From positions 1-34,974 of the forward strand of contig NZ_JABKAV010000036.1 in NCBI RefSeq assembly GCF_013377905.1: a stretch of 34,974 nucleotides of DNA, written 5' to 3'. The notes beneath the pieces were generated by a model that did no database searches, had not been told where the DNA came from, and saw only the letters and a list, made by a program, of their open reading frames with translations. This DNA is from Hymenobacter terrestris. Lineage in GTDB: Bacteria; Bacteroidota; Bacteroidia; Cytophagales; Hymenobacteraceae. Numbering within the stretch: position 1 is the stretch's first letter; every line of letters starts with the position of its first letter. Made by a program: the position numbers and the translations under genes. Shown here piece after piece: positions 10,479-17,875 of this stretch.

Positions 10479-10553
10479 AAACAAGCAGCAACTAAGGGCC
10501 GGATAGCCAATGTAGGTAATTCAATTCAGCAAACAAACCTACCCGCTGAAACG

Positions 10554-10602
10554 CAAGAAACCCGTCTGACTCGCTCAGAGAGCAAATCAGACGGGTTTCT
10601 TG
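10554..10602. terminator. Intrinsic terminator between rpsU and xerC
   Basis: Perfect 16-bp arms CAAGAAACCCGTCTGA and TCAGACGGGTTTCTTG enclose a 17-nt loop that can itself fold (GCTC / GAGC). It follows rpsU on the minus strand, so xerC-hpf may be transcribed by partial readthrough or from a promoter inside 10479-10553. Confidence 0.75.
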
Positions 10603-10634
10603 ATCATATTAGCAGCTAAGCCGCTATCAGATGC

Positions 10635-10835
10635 TTACTTGGGGTCTGCATCAGGACCGTAAGTAGAAAGCTTGTAGATGGCCTTCTGCTTCTGCTTGCG
10701 GTTGGTGATGGAAGGCTTCTGGAAGAAAGTGCGACGACGCAATTCCTTCAGAACGCCGGTGCGCTCGAATTTCTTCTTGAAGCGCTTGAGCGCGCGGTCA
10801 ACCGACTCGTTTTCTTTGATTTGGACGATGAGCAT
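10635..10835 (-). CDS. rpsU: 30S ribosomal protein S21
   Basis: The product is 66 aa and very basic. It carries the S21 signature [37 protein letters not shown], followed by [11 protein letters not shown], and is a component of the small subunit near the anti-Shine-Dalgarno region of 16S rRNA. The tail ([11 protein letters not shown]) is acidic and unusual relative to the E. coli form but plausible for Bacteroidota. It is preceded by a very good promoter and followed by a terminator. Confidence 0.97.
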   Translation of the reverse strand: MLIVQIKENESVDRALKRFKKKFERTGVLKELRRRTFFQKPSITNRKQKQKAIYKLSTYGPDADPK

Positions 10836-10873
10836 ATCAGCAGTGAACTTGGAAAATCAACTATGAAGGGCCG

Positions 10874-10903
10874 CAAAGATAGGGAACCCTCCTTAATAAT
10901 CAA
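10874..10903 (-). promoter_or_regulatory. Promoter of rpsU
   Basis: On the minus strand, TTG (10903-10901), 19 bases, and TATCTTTG (10881-10874) reproduce the Bacteroidota -33/-7 promoter exactly. The predicted start near 10867 gives a leader of about 32 bases. This is the clearest promoter of the window. Confidence 0.8.
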
Positions 10904-10919
10904 TCACAGATGACACTGA

Positions 10920-11032
10920 TTTTTCGTTGAATGGAATGACTTTATGCTGACCGGCATCCGGTTACCGAAGTTAGCATGACAGCAAAACAGCCTGACACTC
11001 AACTGGCCGAAACCAGCATATTCAACGAAAAA
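10920..11032. repeat. Nested inverted repeats between the acyl-CoA dehydrogenase and rpsU
   Basis: Perfect 13-bp arms TTTTTCGTTGAAT and ATTCAACGAAAAA flank 87 bases, inside which a second pair (TTATGCT / AGCATGA) and a small hairpin ACCGG-CAT-CCGGT are nested. The outer T- and A-runs suit a terminator for the minus-strand acyl-CoA dehydrogenase gene, but the layered structure is larger than needed. The rpsU promoter lies just beyond it. Confidence 0.55.
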
Positions 11033-11048
11033 CCAGCCAAACTGCGTT

Positions 11049-12188
11049 TTACTTCAGGATGGCCCGGGCAATAACGAGCTTCTGAATCTCGGAGGTGCCT
11101 TCGCCAATGGTGCAGAGCTTGGCGTCGCGGTAGTACTTCTCGGCTGGGTAATCCTTTGTGTAGCCGTAGCCGCCAAAAATCTGCACGCCTTCGTTGGCCA
11201 CGCGCACGCTCACCTCAGAAGCATAAAGCTTAGCCATAGCCGACTCCAGATTCACATTCAGGCCGCGGTCCTTCATATCGGCAGCGCGGTAGGTGAGCAG
11301 GGAAGCTGCCTCAATCTCGGTAGCCATATCGGCCAGCTTGAAGCTGATGCCCTGGAAGTTGCTGATGGGCTGGTTGAACTGGTGGCGCTCCTTGGAGTAC
11401 TGCAGCGCAGCCTCATAGGCACCTTGCGCAATACCCAGGCTCAGGGCAGCAATGCTGATGCGGCCGCCGTCGAGCACCTTCAGCGCCTGCACGAAGCCGT
11501 CACCCACTTTGCCAATCACGTTTTCCTTGGGGATCCGGCAGTCGGTGAAAATCAACTCAGTGGTTTCCGAAGCCCGCATGCCCAGCTTGTCTTCCTTGCG
11601 GCCAGCCTCGAAACCGGGCGTACCACGCTCGATGATGAAGGCCGTCATGGCCCGCGAGTCACCAACTTCGCCAGTGCGGGCAATTACCACGGCCACGTTG
11701 CCGGTTTTGCCGTGGGTAATGAAGTTTTTGGCACCGTTGAGTACGTAGTGGTCACCATCCTCGATGGCAACAGTGCGCATATTGCCGGCATCAGAGCCAG
11801 TATTAGGCTCAGTCAAGCCCCAGGCACCAATCCACTCGCCGGAGGCCAGCTTAGGCAGGTACTTATGCTTTTGCTCCTCGGATGCGTGCTGGAGAATGTG
11901 GCCAGTGCAGAGCGAGTTGTGCGCAGCCATGCTTAGGCCAATGCTACCATCAATCTTCGACAGCTCGGCAATGGCCGTCACGTACTCCACGTAACCGAAT
12001 CCTGCTCCACCGTACTCCTGGGGCACAAGCACGCCCATTAGGCCCAGCTCACCGAGCTTATGGAACACCTCTTTGGGGAACTCCTGCGACTCGTCCCACT
12101 CCATCATGCGAGGCTTGATGTGCTGGGCGCCAAAGTCGCGCACCATCTGGGCAATCATGGTTTGATTTTCGGTAGCTACCAGTTCCAT
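11049..12188 (-). CDS. Acyl-CoA dehydrogenase (short/branched-chain type)
   Basis: The product is 379 aa, the usual length for a soluble homotetrameric FAD acyl-CoA dehydrogenase that oxidises acyl-CoA to 2-enoyl-CoA and passes electrons to ETF. The flavin- and substrate-binding segments [17 protein letters not shown] and [13 protein letters not shown] are present, as are [33 protein letters not shown] and [18 protein letters not shown]. The predicted catalytic base is E363 in IGEGTSEIQ, the position used by short- and medium-chain enzymes. The ATG at [11 protein letters not shown] is preceded by a promoter-like element. No ETF or beta-oxidation partner is adjacent. Chain-length preference cannot be fixed from sequence alone. 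Confidence 0.95.
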   Translation of the reverse strand: MELVATENQTMIAQMVRDFGAQHIKPRMMEWDESQEFPKEVFHKLGELGLMGVLVPQEYGGAGFGYVEYVTAIAELSKIDGSIGLSMAAHNSLCTGHILQHASEEQKHKYLPKLASGEWIGAWGLTEPNTGSDAGNMRTVAIEDGDHYVLNGAKNFITHGKTGNVAVVIARTGEVGDSRAMTAFIIERGTPGFEAGRKEDKLGMRASETTELIFTDCRIPKENVIGKVGDGFVQALKVLDGGRISIAALSLGIAQGAYEAALQYSKERHQFNQPISNFQGISFKLADMATEIEAASLLTYRAADMKDRGLNVNLESAMAKLYASEVSVRVANEGVQIFGGYGYTKDYPAEKYYRDAKLCTIGEGTSEIQKLVIARAILK

Positions 12189-12264
12189 AAGTAAGGGGTG
12201 GGTGGGATGGTTGAAAGAAGTTGGACGAGAGTGCTATAACCAGCAAAGCCCGACTTTGGGTTCG

Positions 12265-12272
12265 CAAAAGTA
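12265..12272 (-). promoter_or_regulatory. Candidate -7 promoter element of the acyl-CoA dehydrogenase gene
   Basis: TACTTTTG on the minus strand fits TAnnTTTG and is followed by CG. It predicts a leader of about 70 bases. The same octamer occurs upstream of the phosphosulfolactate synthase gene. Confidence 0.5.
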
Positions 12273-12327
12273 CGATTTTACACCCGTCCCTGCTAGCGCA
12301 GGATTCAGGCCAGCAAAGCTTCCGATT

Positions 12328-12357
12328 TTGATAGGCCCGGTTTATTCGGTTTCTTTG
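12328..12357 (+). promoter_or_regulatory. Promoter of the exopolysaccharide operon
   Basis: TTG (12328-12330), 19 bases and TTTCTTTG (12350-12357) give the same spacing as the rpsU promoter and differ from the TAnnTTTG consensus at one base. Transcription would begin near 12363. Confidence 0.55.
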
Positions 12358-12365
12358 ATGGTTCT

Positions 12366-12412
12366 TAAGCGAATACTATCCGGCCGAGCCAGCATATTCG
12401 CTTACGTTTTTT
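12366..12412 (+). promoter_or_regulatory. Hairpin plus T-run in the exopolysaccharide operon leader (candidate attenuator)
   Basis: Perfect arms TAAGCGAATA (12366-12375) and TATTCGCTTA (12395-12404) with a 19-nt loop are followed after two bases by six T. It points in the direction of the operon, no plus-strand gene lies upstream, and it begins almost at the predicted transcription start. That makes it a better candidate for conditional termination or a 5' protective structure than for the end of another gene. Confidence 0.5.
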
Positions 12413-12441
12413 CCATCTGAATCCGGCCTGAGTCGGTCTGC

Positions 12442-13398
12442 ATGCCTAAATTAATCCTTCGCCGTTTCCTCATCCTGTGGCTGCTGTGCTCCCCGGCGGC
12501 GCTATTGCTAGGCTCCTGCTCCGCCGCCCGCGTACATCAGCAGAATATTTTATTTCGAGCCGACGGAGCGGGTCGCCTTGATACGGCTAAGCTGCGTGAC
12601 GTAGTAAACAGAGCCGAACGCAACTACATTATTCAACCGAATGACTACCTAGAAGTTCGGGTATATACCAACGAAGGCGAACGAATTCTCGACCCCAATG
12701 GGGAATTGCAATTCGGCAGCATGACAGGTGTAGGCAGCACAGGAGGCGCAGGCAGTATCGGCTCCAGCCAGGCACAATCAGCCCCTGGAGGCCGTCAGGG
12801 AGGCCAGCAGAATCAGCAGCAAAACCAGAACAGCAACCAGTTTTTAGTACAGCACGATGGTGTCGTACGCTTACCTATGGTGGGCTATCAGCGCCTGACT
12901 GGCTTGACTTTGCTGCAGGCCGACAGCCTGTTGCAAACCCGATACACTGAATTTTACAAAGGAGTATTTGTAACGACGCGGGTAGCTAACAACCGTATTA
13001 TCGTACTCGGCGCTACTTCCGGCGGCTCCGGACAGGTTATCCAGATGTTCAACGACAACATGAACCTGCTGGAGGTGCTGGCTATGGCTGGGGGCATTAA
13101 TGGGGCTTTTGTAGGCACTACCGCCTCAGGCGCGTCCGGGCGCGCCGACAACATTCGGCTGATCCGAGGCAGTCTGAAGAATCCACAGGTGCAGATTATA
13201 GATCTGACAACAATTGATGGCATGCGCCGGGCGAACCTGCAAGTGGAACCCAATGATATTATATATGTTGAGCCTATCCGGCGGCCATTCTACGAAGGCC
13301 TGCAGGATGCAGCGCCTTTATTTAGCTTGATTGCAAGTATTGCAGGTGTTGTAAGCACTATCTACCTTATTTCGCGACTTGGCAGCAACGGCAACTAG
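12442..13398 (+). CDS. Polysaccharide export outer-membrane lipoprotein (Wza-like)
   Basis: The product is 318 aa. The N-terminus is a lipoprotein signal with lipobox LLGSC (C26). A polysaccharide-export (PES/Poly_export) domain starts at NYIIQPNDYLEVRVYTNEGE and is interrupted by a Gly/Ser/Gln-rich insert at about residues 93-134. SLBB-like beta-grasp segments follow (VVRLPMVGYQRLTGLTLLQA, VLGATSGGSG...NLLEVLAMAGGI). A hydrophobic C-terminal helix (PLFSLIASIAGVVSTIYLIS) probably crosses the outer membrane as in Wza. It should form the export channel for a capsule or exopolysaccharide, working with the kinase encoded 27 bases downstream. The Gln/Asn-rich insert is unusual and likely disordered. 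Confidence 0.9.
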   Translation: MPKLILRRFLILWLLCSPAALLLGSCSAARVHQQNILFRADGAGRLDTAKLRDVVNRAERNYIIQPNDYLEVRVYTNEGERILDPNGELQFGSMTGVGSTGGAGSIGSSQAQSAPGGRQGGQQNQQQNQNSNQFLVQHDGVVRLPMVGYQRLTGLTLLQADSLLQTRYTEFYKGVFVTTRVANNRIIVLGATSGGSGQVIQMFNDNMNLLEVLAMAGGINGAFVGTTASGASGRADNIRLIRGSLKNPQVQIIDLTTIDGMRRANLQVEPNDIIYVEPIRRPFYEGLQDAAPLFSLIASIAGVVSTIYLISRLGSNGN

Positions 13399-13425
13399 CC
13401 GAAAGCTTTCTCATTAGTTACCTGA

Positions 13426-15882
13426 ATGGCAGTAAAAGAAGACGCGGAACTGGAAGAACTCATCCGCCAAGCTGGCGGCGGTGAGCCCACGGAAGATGAA
13501 GATGACGGCGGTGGGCTAGACCTAACTACTTTGCTGACGGTAGCCCGTAAAAGCCTGCCTTGGATAGTACTGCTCGTTGCGTTAGGCCTCACGGCTGCGT
13601 GGCTTTTTCTGCGCTACACGCCCCCGCTCTATAAATCTTCTTCCACCTTAAAGATTGACGAGAAAACAGAGGCAGGCGTACTGGGTCTGGGTGGCCTAGG
13701 CGGAGCTGTAGAACAGAAGCAAAGCTTAACTAAGCTGTCAGGTGAAGTTGAACTCATCAAGTCTGATATCATTTACAGCCGTCTTAACGACTCGCTGGCT
13801 CTTGATGTAAATTACTACGTGCAGGGGACGGTCTTGGAAACCGAAATCTATGGGGCATCACCTTTCGAAGTGAATTATGAAGCGGCAGTTGATGCCGCCT
13901 TTGATCAGAAGATAGCCTTACGCTTTCTCTCTCCTACCACATTTGAGTTGACTTTGCCTGAGGCCCTAGGAGGTGCCGAGCAACAACACACCTTCGGCCA
14001 GCCTTTCACAGCGGCTGGCTTTCGATTAACGATACGTCGAACCAAAGACTTTAACTCGGCAGCACTCGATGGGCAATATTCTTTTCTCATCAACAGCCCT
14101 AGCGCTCTAAGTAACTACTTTAACACCAATCTACTGGTTGATATCGTTAATCTAGATGCTAACACTATCAGCATCTCATTTACTGACCATAACCCAGCCA
14201 AGGCCCGCGACATTGTAGATGCCGTGGATGCAGTATATCTGGAGGAGAAGCTTACTCGCAAGCGTGAGCAGTCTGCCCGGGCGCTACGCTACATAAACGA
14301 GCAGTTAGGCAGCAATAACCAGAGTCTCAGTCAGGCTGAGGAAAACATGGAGGCATTTGTGAAGCGCACGGGCTCCTACGATGTGAAAGGTGAAGTAGGG
14401 CAGCTTACAGGCCTGCTTCAAACGTTGGAGGAAGAGCGCGCCAAGCTGCAGGAACAAAGCGAGATGATGAGCGATGTAGGCCAGTTGCTGGACCGGGAGC
14501 AACTAACGACCCGTGCTGATGGAGACGTAATGCAAAGTATTCCGGCTTTGGCTGATGTAAAGGATGGCCAACTCGTACAGCGCATTACAGAGTTGAGCGA
14601 CGCCCAACTCGACCTGAAGCGGGCCTTACTTTCTTATCAGCCGGGCGCTACGGTGGCTATGCAGATAAAGGAACAGAGCATTGCTGACCTTAAAAAGATA
14701 GTGCGGCAGCTACTGCGTAAAAACCAGCAGTTGCTCAAGGCACAGGAGGATAAGTTGCTAGGCAAGCGAGCTGAGTTAGAATCCAAACTGCGTAGCCTGC
14801 CAGATAAATACACCGAGCAGGCACGTCTGGAGAGACCATTAGAACTGTATGAGAAGTACAACCTGATGATGTTGGATAAGCGGATAGAGTTTGGCATTTC
14901 GATGGCCGGCGCTACCGCTGATTTCCAGATCCTGTCTCCTGCTTCCCCCGCTGTTCCTATTTCGCCTGTGAAGGTGATGATATATGCCATTGGGCTGGCG
15001 GCCGGTATTTTGTTAGGATTAGGGCTGATTGCCGTTCGCTACCTTTTGCACAATACCGTTACCAACATCCGCGAACTGGAGCGCAACACGCATGCGCCGG
15101 TACTGGGCGTAATTCCGACTTACGACAAAGAAAAGATGGCCGTTTCGAAGCTGGTAGTCGACCGCAACCCAAAGTCGGCACTATCGGAAGCTATTCGCTC
15201 CATCCGGACTAATCTGGAATTTATTGCTTCTTCTAAAAAGAAGCGTCTGATTTCGGTGACCTCAACTATCAGCGGTGAGGGTAAGACTTTTGTGGCAGTC
15301 AATTTGGCCGGCATCATTGCGGCGTCTGATCAGCGGGTGGTTGTTCTGGACCTCGATATGCGCAAACCCAAAGTGAATTTAGCCTTCGATGCTGAAAATG
15401 TTAAGGGCATCAGTACAATCCTGATTGAGAAGCACACTTGGCAGGAATGTGTGCAACACACCAGTATTCCTGCGCTTGATTTCATCTCGGCTGGTCCGAC
15501 GCCACCTAATCCTTCAGAGTTAATTCTGAGCGACCTATTTGATCCGCTGATTGCCGAATTGCAGCAGCACTATGATGTTATCATTATTGACACTCCACCG
15601 GTGGGACTTGTTACAGATGGTATCCTGATCATGCGCAAAGCTGACGTGCCGATTTATGTTGTCCGGGCTAATTACTCCAAAAAATCATTCCTCAAGAATA
15701 TCAATAAGCTGATTCGTACCAATGGTTTCACTAAGCTGACGACCATTCTTAACGATGCTAAAACCACTGGCGGTTATGGCTATGGATATGGCTATGGCTA
15801 TGGCTATGGGCAAGGATATTACGATGAGGATAATACGCCTAAAGATGGTATGCTAGGCCGGCTTCGGAAGCGCATATCCTGA
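13426..15882 (+). CDS. Wzc-like polysaccharide co-polymerase / bacterial tyrosine autokinase
   Basis: The product is 818 aa. An acidic N-terminal tail is followed by a membrane helix (SLPWIVLLVALGLTAAWLFL), a Wzz-type periplasmic domain with long coiled coils (about 270-470) and a second membrane helix near 520-540. The cytoplasmic BY-kinase domain has Walker A STISGEGKT (613-621), Walker A' VVVLDLDMRKP and Walker B VIIIDTPP. The C-terminus holds the tyrosine cluster: six YG units at 784-795 then QGYYDEDN. Autophosphorylation there is known to control polymer length and export in Wzc proteins. One polypeptide carries both modules, as in Gram-negative Wzc. It lies between the export lipoprotein and the matching phosphatase. 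Confidence 0.95.
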   Translation: MAVKEDAELEELIRQAGGGEPTEDEDDGGGLDLTTLLTVARKSLPWIVLLVALGLTAAWLFLRYTPPLYKSSSTLKIDEKTEAGVLGLGGLGGAVEQKQSLTKLSGEVELIKSDIIYSRLNDSLALDVNYYVQGTVLETEIYGASPFEVNYEAAVDAAFDQKIALRFLSPTTFELTLPEALGGAEQQHTFGQPFTAAGFRLTIRRTKDFNSAALDGQYSFLINSPSALSNYFNTNLLVDIVNLDANTISISFTDHNPAKARDIVDAVDAVYLEEKLTRKREQSARALRYINEQLGSNNQSLSQAEENMEAFVKRTGSYDVKGEVGQLTGLLQTLEEERAKLQEQSEMMSDVGQLLDREQLTTRADGDVMQSIPALADVKDGQLVQRITELSDAQLDLKRALLSYQPGATVAMQIKEQSIADLKKIVRQLLRKNQQLLKAQEDKLLGKRAELESKLRSLPDKYTEQARLERPLELYEKYNLMMLDKRIEFGISMAGATADFQILSPASPAVPISPVKVMIYAIGLAAGILLGLGLIAVRYLLHNTVTNIRELERNTHAPVLGVIPTYDKEKMAVSKLVVDRNPKSALSEAIRSIRTNLEFIASSKKKRLISVTSTISGEGKTFVAVNLAGIIAASDQRVVVLDLDMRKPKVNLAFDAENVKGISTILIEKHTWQECVQHTSIPALDFISAGPTPPNPSELILSDLFDPLIAELQQHYDVIIIDTPPVGLVTDGILIMRKADVPIYVVRANYSKKSFLKNINKLIRTNGFTKLTTILNDAKTTGGYGYGYGYGYGYGQGYYDEDNTPKDGMLGRLRKRIS
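15775..15810 (+). repeat. Tandem 6-bp repeat coding the tyrosine cluster of the Wzc-like kinase
   Basis: Six copies of TATGG(C/A/G) run in frame and encode (Tyr-Gly)6. Four of the six copies are identical TATGGC, so replication slippage could add or remove phosphorylation sites without a frameshift. Confidence 0.8.
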
Positions 15883-15895
15883 TTTAAATCCCCCT

Positions 15896-16657
15896 ATGTC
15901 GTTTCTCAGCAAGCTGTTTGGCACAACGAAGTTGCCTGCCGAGGCTGCATCGTTAGCCGCATTGGAGGTCGACATGCACTCGCATGTACTGCCGGGCCTT
16001 GATGACGGGGCAGAGACGCCGGAACAAGCACTTGAACTACTACGCCAGCTAAAGGCTCTCGGCTACCGCAAGTTGATCATGACGCCTCACGTCATGGGCG
16101 ACTTTTACCGCAATACGCCTGAAGGTATCCGCGGAGCCTTGACGGCGCTGAAAACGGCAGCGGCCCGGGCAGGCATTACGGGCCTGGAGTTGGACTGCGC
16201 CGCTGAATACTACCTCGATGAGCATTTCGGGCGGCGACTGGAGCAGCCGGAGTCGTTGCTGACATTTGGGGGCGCGCGGCGGCTGCTGTTGTTTGAAACA
16301 TCGTATATCAACGAGCCTTTCAATCTGAACGAAAGCATATTTAATATGCAGGCGGCGGGCTACCAGCCGGTGCTGGCGCATCCCGAACGCTACACTTACC
16401 TGTATGGCCGCTTTGAAGAGCTGGAGCGCCTCCGTGAGCAGGGGGTTATGCTGCAGGTTAATCTTAATTCGTTGGCTGGCTATTATTCGAGCGGTGCCAA
16501 ACGCGTAGCGGAGAAGCTGATTGACGGTGGCCTCGTGGACCTGCTGGGTACTGACACGCACCACACCAAGCACCTCGATACACTACGCACCAAAACACTG
16601 GCTACGCCCTATCTGGCCAAAGCCTTGGCTCTGCCGCTGCTAAACAACACGCTATAA
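15896..16657 (+). CDS. CpsB/YwqE-like PHP-family protein-tyrosine phosphatase
   Basis: The product is 253 aa. Metal-binding motifs of the PHP fold are in order: DMHSHVLPGLDDG (about residues 26-38), MTPHVMG, the central glutamate in LLLFETSYIN, LAHPERYTYLY and LLGTDTHHTKH. CpsB-type enzymes are manganese-dependent phosphatases that dephosphorylate the cognate BY-kinase, so this should counteract the Wzc-like protein encoded 13 bases upstream. There is no signal peptide, which fits a cytoplasmic partner. Together with the two preceding genes it makes a compact export-kinase-phosphatase operon. Confidence 0.92.
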   Translation: MSFLSKLFGTTKLPAEAASLAALEVDMHSHVLPGLDDGAETPEQALELLRQLKALGYRKLIMTPHVMGDFYRNTPEGIRGALTALKTAAARAGITGLELDCAAEYYLDEHFGRRLEQPESLLTFGGARRLLLFETSYINEPFNLNESIFNMQAAGYQPVLAHPERYTYLYGRFEELERLREQGVMLQVNLNSLAGYYSSGAKRVAEKLIDGGLVDLLGTDTHHTKHLDTLRTKTLATPYLAKALALPLLNNTL

Positions 16658-16732
16658 GCTATAGGTGGTTGGTTCGCATTACGACCGAACTGTAAGCGGA
16701 CAACCTTATACTGGCAACTGACAACTCGTAAC

Positions 16733-17731
16733 ATGATTCTGGTAACCGGCGGTACGGGGTTGGTAGGCAGTTTTTTGCTGGTAGAACTGGGCCGGCGTGG
16801 CTTACCGGTACGTGCGATTTACCGGGGCCAGACACCGCCTGTAAGTGCTAAAACACAACCTGTAGAATGGATACCCGGCGACCTGCGCGACGGCTTGGGC
16901 CTGCGGGCAGCGCTGGAGGACGTAACGCATGTGTTTCACTGTGCCGGGCTGGTGTCATATGCCCCGCAGGATGAGGAGGACCTACTGCGGGTGAATGTGG
17001 AGGGAACGGCCAACGTAGTGGATGCCTGCCTGGAGCGTCCCGGTATCCGGCTGGGCTATGTATCGTCGGTGGCGGCGCTGGGTGGCGGGGCGGCGGCAGC
17101 CCAGCGCGAGTTGCCTACCACCGAACCATTACGCATCGATGAGCAGGGCCAGTGGGATTTGGGGGCCGAGCACAGCGCTTACGCTACGTCCAAGTATCTG
17201 GCTGAGCTGGAGGTTTGGCGGGGAGTGTCGGAGGGGTTACGGGCGGTGGTAGTGAACCCTTCGGTGGTGCTGGGGCCAGCCGACTGGCACCGCAGTAGTA
17301 CCCGCCTCTTTCGCTACGCGTATGATGAGCACCGCTTCTATACGCCCTCCAGCCTTAACTTGGTAGATGTGCGCGACGTGGCCGAAATGCTGGCTCAACT
17401 CACCCTCGATACCGACAATAATGGCGAGCGGTACGTGCTGAACGCCGGGCACTGGCCGCTGGCCGAGGTGCTGGACCTGATGGCATCCGGCTTCGGCAAA
17501 CGCCCGCCCAGCGTGGCCGTACCGGCGTGGGCCGCCGAAACTATCTGGCGGCTTGAGCATGTTCGGTCATTGCTTACCGGAGCACGACCGCTCATTACCA
17601 AAGACACGGCCCGCGCCGGCCGCCGGCCGCTGGCTTACCAAACCAACAAAATTTGCCAGGAGTTAGGCCGCGGGTTCCGACCTTTGCCGGAAACCATCCG
17701 TTGGTGCTGCCAGGAGTTGGCGAAACAGTGA
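16733..17731 (+). CDS. NAD(P)-dependent epimerase/dehydratase-like extended SDR
   Basis: The product is 332 aa. The Rossmann motif TGGTGLVGS (residues 5-13), the downstream D50-L-R, HCAGLVSYAP and the catalytic pair Y150-ATS-K154 with S111/S112 mark an extended short-chain dehydrogenase. Substrates of this group include nucleotide sugars, dihydroflavonols and sterol-like molecules; the helical tail (WAAETIWRLEHVRSLLTG) is more like DFR/3-beta-HSD-type members than UDP-glucose epimerases. It follows the phosphatase gene by 75 bases and could belong to the polysaccharide operon, but the spacing leaves this open. Confidence 0.85.
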   Translation: MILVTGGTGLVGSFLLVELGRRGLPVRAIYRGQTPPVSAKTQPVEWIPGDLRDGLGLRAALEDVTHVFHCAGLVSYAPQDEEDLLRVNVEGTANVVDACLERPGIRLGYVSSVAALGGGAAAAQRELPTTEPLRIDEQGQWDLGAEHSAYATSKYLAELEVWRGVSEGLRAVVVNPSVVLGPADWHRSSTRLFRYAYDEHRFYTPSSLNLVDVRDVAEMLAQLTLDTDNNGERYVLNAGHWPLAEVLDLMASGFGKRPPSVAVPAWAAETIWRLEHVRSLLTGARPLITKDTARAGRRPLAYQTNKICQELGRGFRPLPETIRWCCQELAKQ

Positions 17732-17835
17732 AGTAGTGCAGCGCAGTGTTGCTTCATTAATTGCCCAATGGTGCGGTTGTTGTATATTCAGGGTAAGGGA
17801 GTTTCTGGCTTGAAGCGGCCCCTACCCACCCCACG

Positions 17836-17858
17836 AAACCTGCCTTTTTGGCGGGTTT
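17836..17858 (+). terminator. Terminator-like hairpin before the TPR gene
   Basis: AAACCTGCC and GGCGGGTTT pair over 9 bp with one G.U around a loop TTTTT, followed by a T/G-rich stretch. It lies 105 bases after the SDR gene and 18 before the TPR ATG, so it could act as a terminator of the former or as a leader structure of the latter. Confidence 0.45.
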
Positions 17859-17875
17859 GTGTTGTTAGCTGACGC

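Noticed and set aside
15775..15810. Short tandem repeat taken as a CRISPR-like array
   Set aside because: Units are 6 bp, contiguous and in frame within the kinase gene; there are no spacers or cas genes.
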